DNA of 64,000 nucleotides, from the NCBI GenBank assembly GCA_938003545.1, contig CALKXY010000012.1, positions 1 to 64,000 on the forward strand. Reading direction: 5' to 3'. Origin of the DNA: an uncultured Caulobacterales bacterium. GTDB lineage: Bacteria > Pseudomonadota > Alphaproteobacteria > Caulobacterales > Maricaulaceae. A program made the position numbers and the translations under genes. The notes beneath the pieces are model-generated. The model was not told the origin of the DNA and made no database searches. It saw nothing but the letters and a program-made list of their open reading frames with translations. Shown piece after piece: positions 63,779 through 64,000 of the stretch. Each line of letters opens with the position of its first letter. The stretch's first letter is position 1.

Positions 63779-63916
63779 AGGCACTGACTATCATAATAAT
63801 AAAAACAATCAATTAGACAAATCGATCCACTCTCGCCAGTGTGAGTTGAAAGTTACAAACTATAACGGCATTGGCGGCTTCAAATGGCGCGAATGCCAAA
63901 TCTTAGGAGAGAGATT
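63779..63916. promoter_or_regulatory. oxyR-katG divergent control region
   Basis: A 138-base intergenic region. A dyad TCAATT-N5-AATCGA (63809-63825, one mismatch), containing T-N11-A, is a candidate LysR-type site. Further on GGCATT (63869-63874) and AATGCC (63893-63898) form a possible leader stem. The Shine-Dalgarno AGGAGAGA stands 5-8 bases before the katG ATG at 63917. No strong sigma-70 match was found, as expected for an activated promoter. Confidence 0.5.
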
Positions 63917-64000
63917 ATGAAAGACATGTCAACGAATACAGGTGGCAAATGCCCCGTCATGCATGGGGCCGCATCTGGCACACAACAACTGCGTGGTAAT
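63917..64000 (+). CDS. katG: Catalase-peroxidase KatG, N-terminal fragment (continues past window)
   Basis: Only the first 28 codons are inside the window. The start reads MKDMSTNTGGKCPVMHGAASGT, with the KCPVMHG segment typical of KatG N-termini, and a strong ribosome site precedes it. KatG detoxifies hydrogen peroxide and is usually activated by OxyR, encoded divergently here. The heme and active-site residues lie beyond the window edge and cannot be checked. Confidence 0.85.
   Translation, partial: MKDMSTNTGGKCPVMHGAASGTQQLRGN

Noticed and set aside
1-64000. tRNA, rRNA, CRISPR arrays, insertion sequences, prophage
   Set aside because: No cloverleaf with a T-loop consensus, no repeat-spacer arrays, and no transposase or integrase frames were found.

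Overview
The window is a gene-dense bacterial chromosome segment of moderate GC with short intergenic gaps and many start/stop overlaps. It points to an alphaproteobacterium, most likely a marine Maricaulales/Hyphomonadaceae-type relative of Caulobacter (inference). The support is a ChpT phosphotransferase of the CtrA pathway, DUF2794 and DUF1134 (EipA-like) proteins, an rpsA-ihfB pair, and a DnaG without most of its zinc ligands. I see no rRNA, tRNA, CRISPR array, insertion sequence or prophage.

Layout. 1-1058 is an AT-rich patch with one recognisable gene, a BLUF-like protein that has lost the photochemical residues; it abuts a ribD that stops exactly at the end of its deaminase domain. 1059-3210 (minus) is a GDPD lipoprotein-gpmA-ribD operon. 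After a small winged-helix gene and a perfect 16-bp inverted repeat comes polA. 6861-13255 (plus) carries a TonB-like protein coupled to a short asparaginase, then an M16 peptidase lipoprotein, a DUF4349 lipoprotein and a Ca2+/cation antiporter. 13404-17356 (minus) is dnaG-rpoD. 17601-18329 is an unusual HTH-membrane-NBR1/FW protein, followed by a PLP decarboxylase. 20143-22297 is rpsA-ihfB with a structured leader and tandem terminators.

22368-34908 is mixed housekeeping: gloA, mscL, hslO, trkH, a DPP-IV-like lipoprotein, a CPA1 antiporter, a phytase-like esterase and several unknown envelope proteins. 35361-35734 has no gene but holds three consecutive hairpins that look like a structured RNA. 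36554-51820 has PAP2, AI-2E, HerA-like ATPase, gluQ, a Rieske oxygenase, TRIC, M19 dipeptidase, GIY-YIG, rpmJ, mltB, a sterol-desaturase-family protein, a Crp-type regulator, TerC and ynbE-ydbL.

51947-55122 is a signalling block: chpT, a protein resembling a degenerate CheA-type ATPase, a CheY-like receiver and a CheR-like methyltransferase, the last three translationally overlapped. 55209-61608 is pheS, an unknown membrane protein, pheT, then a DCC thiol protein overlapped with a dehydrogenase-DUF4166 fusion. The right end is an eipA-like gene, a small membrane protein and oxyR (minus), divergent from katG, which runs off the window.

The most unusual items are the HTH-TM-FW protein, the residue-stripped BLUF protein beside the cut ribD, the ChpT/pseudo-CheA/CheY/CheR cluster, the membrane protein inside pheS-pheT, and the triple-hairpin intergenic element. 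All functional calls come from reading the sequence and recalled family motifs; no database search was run.
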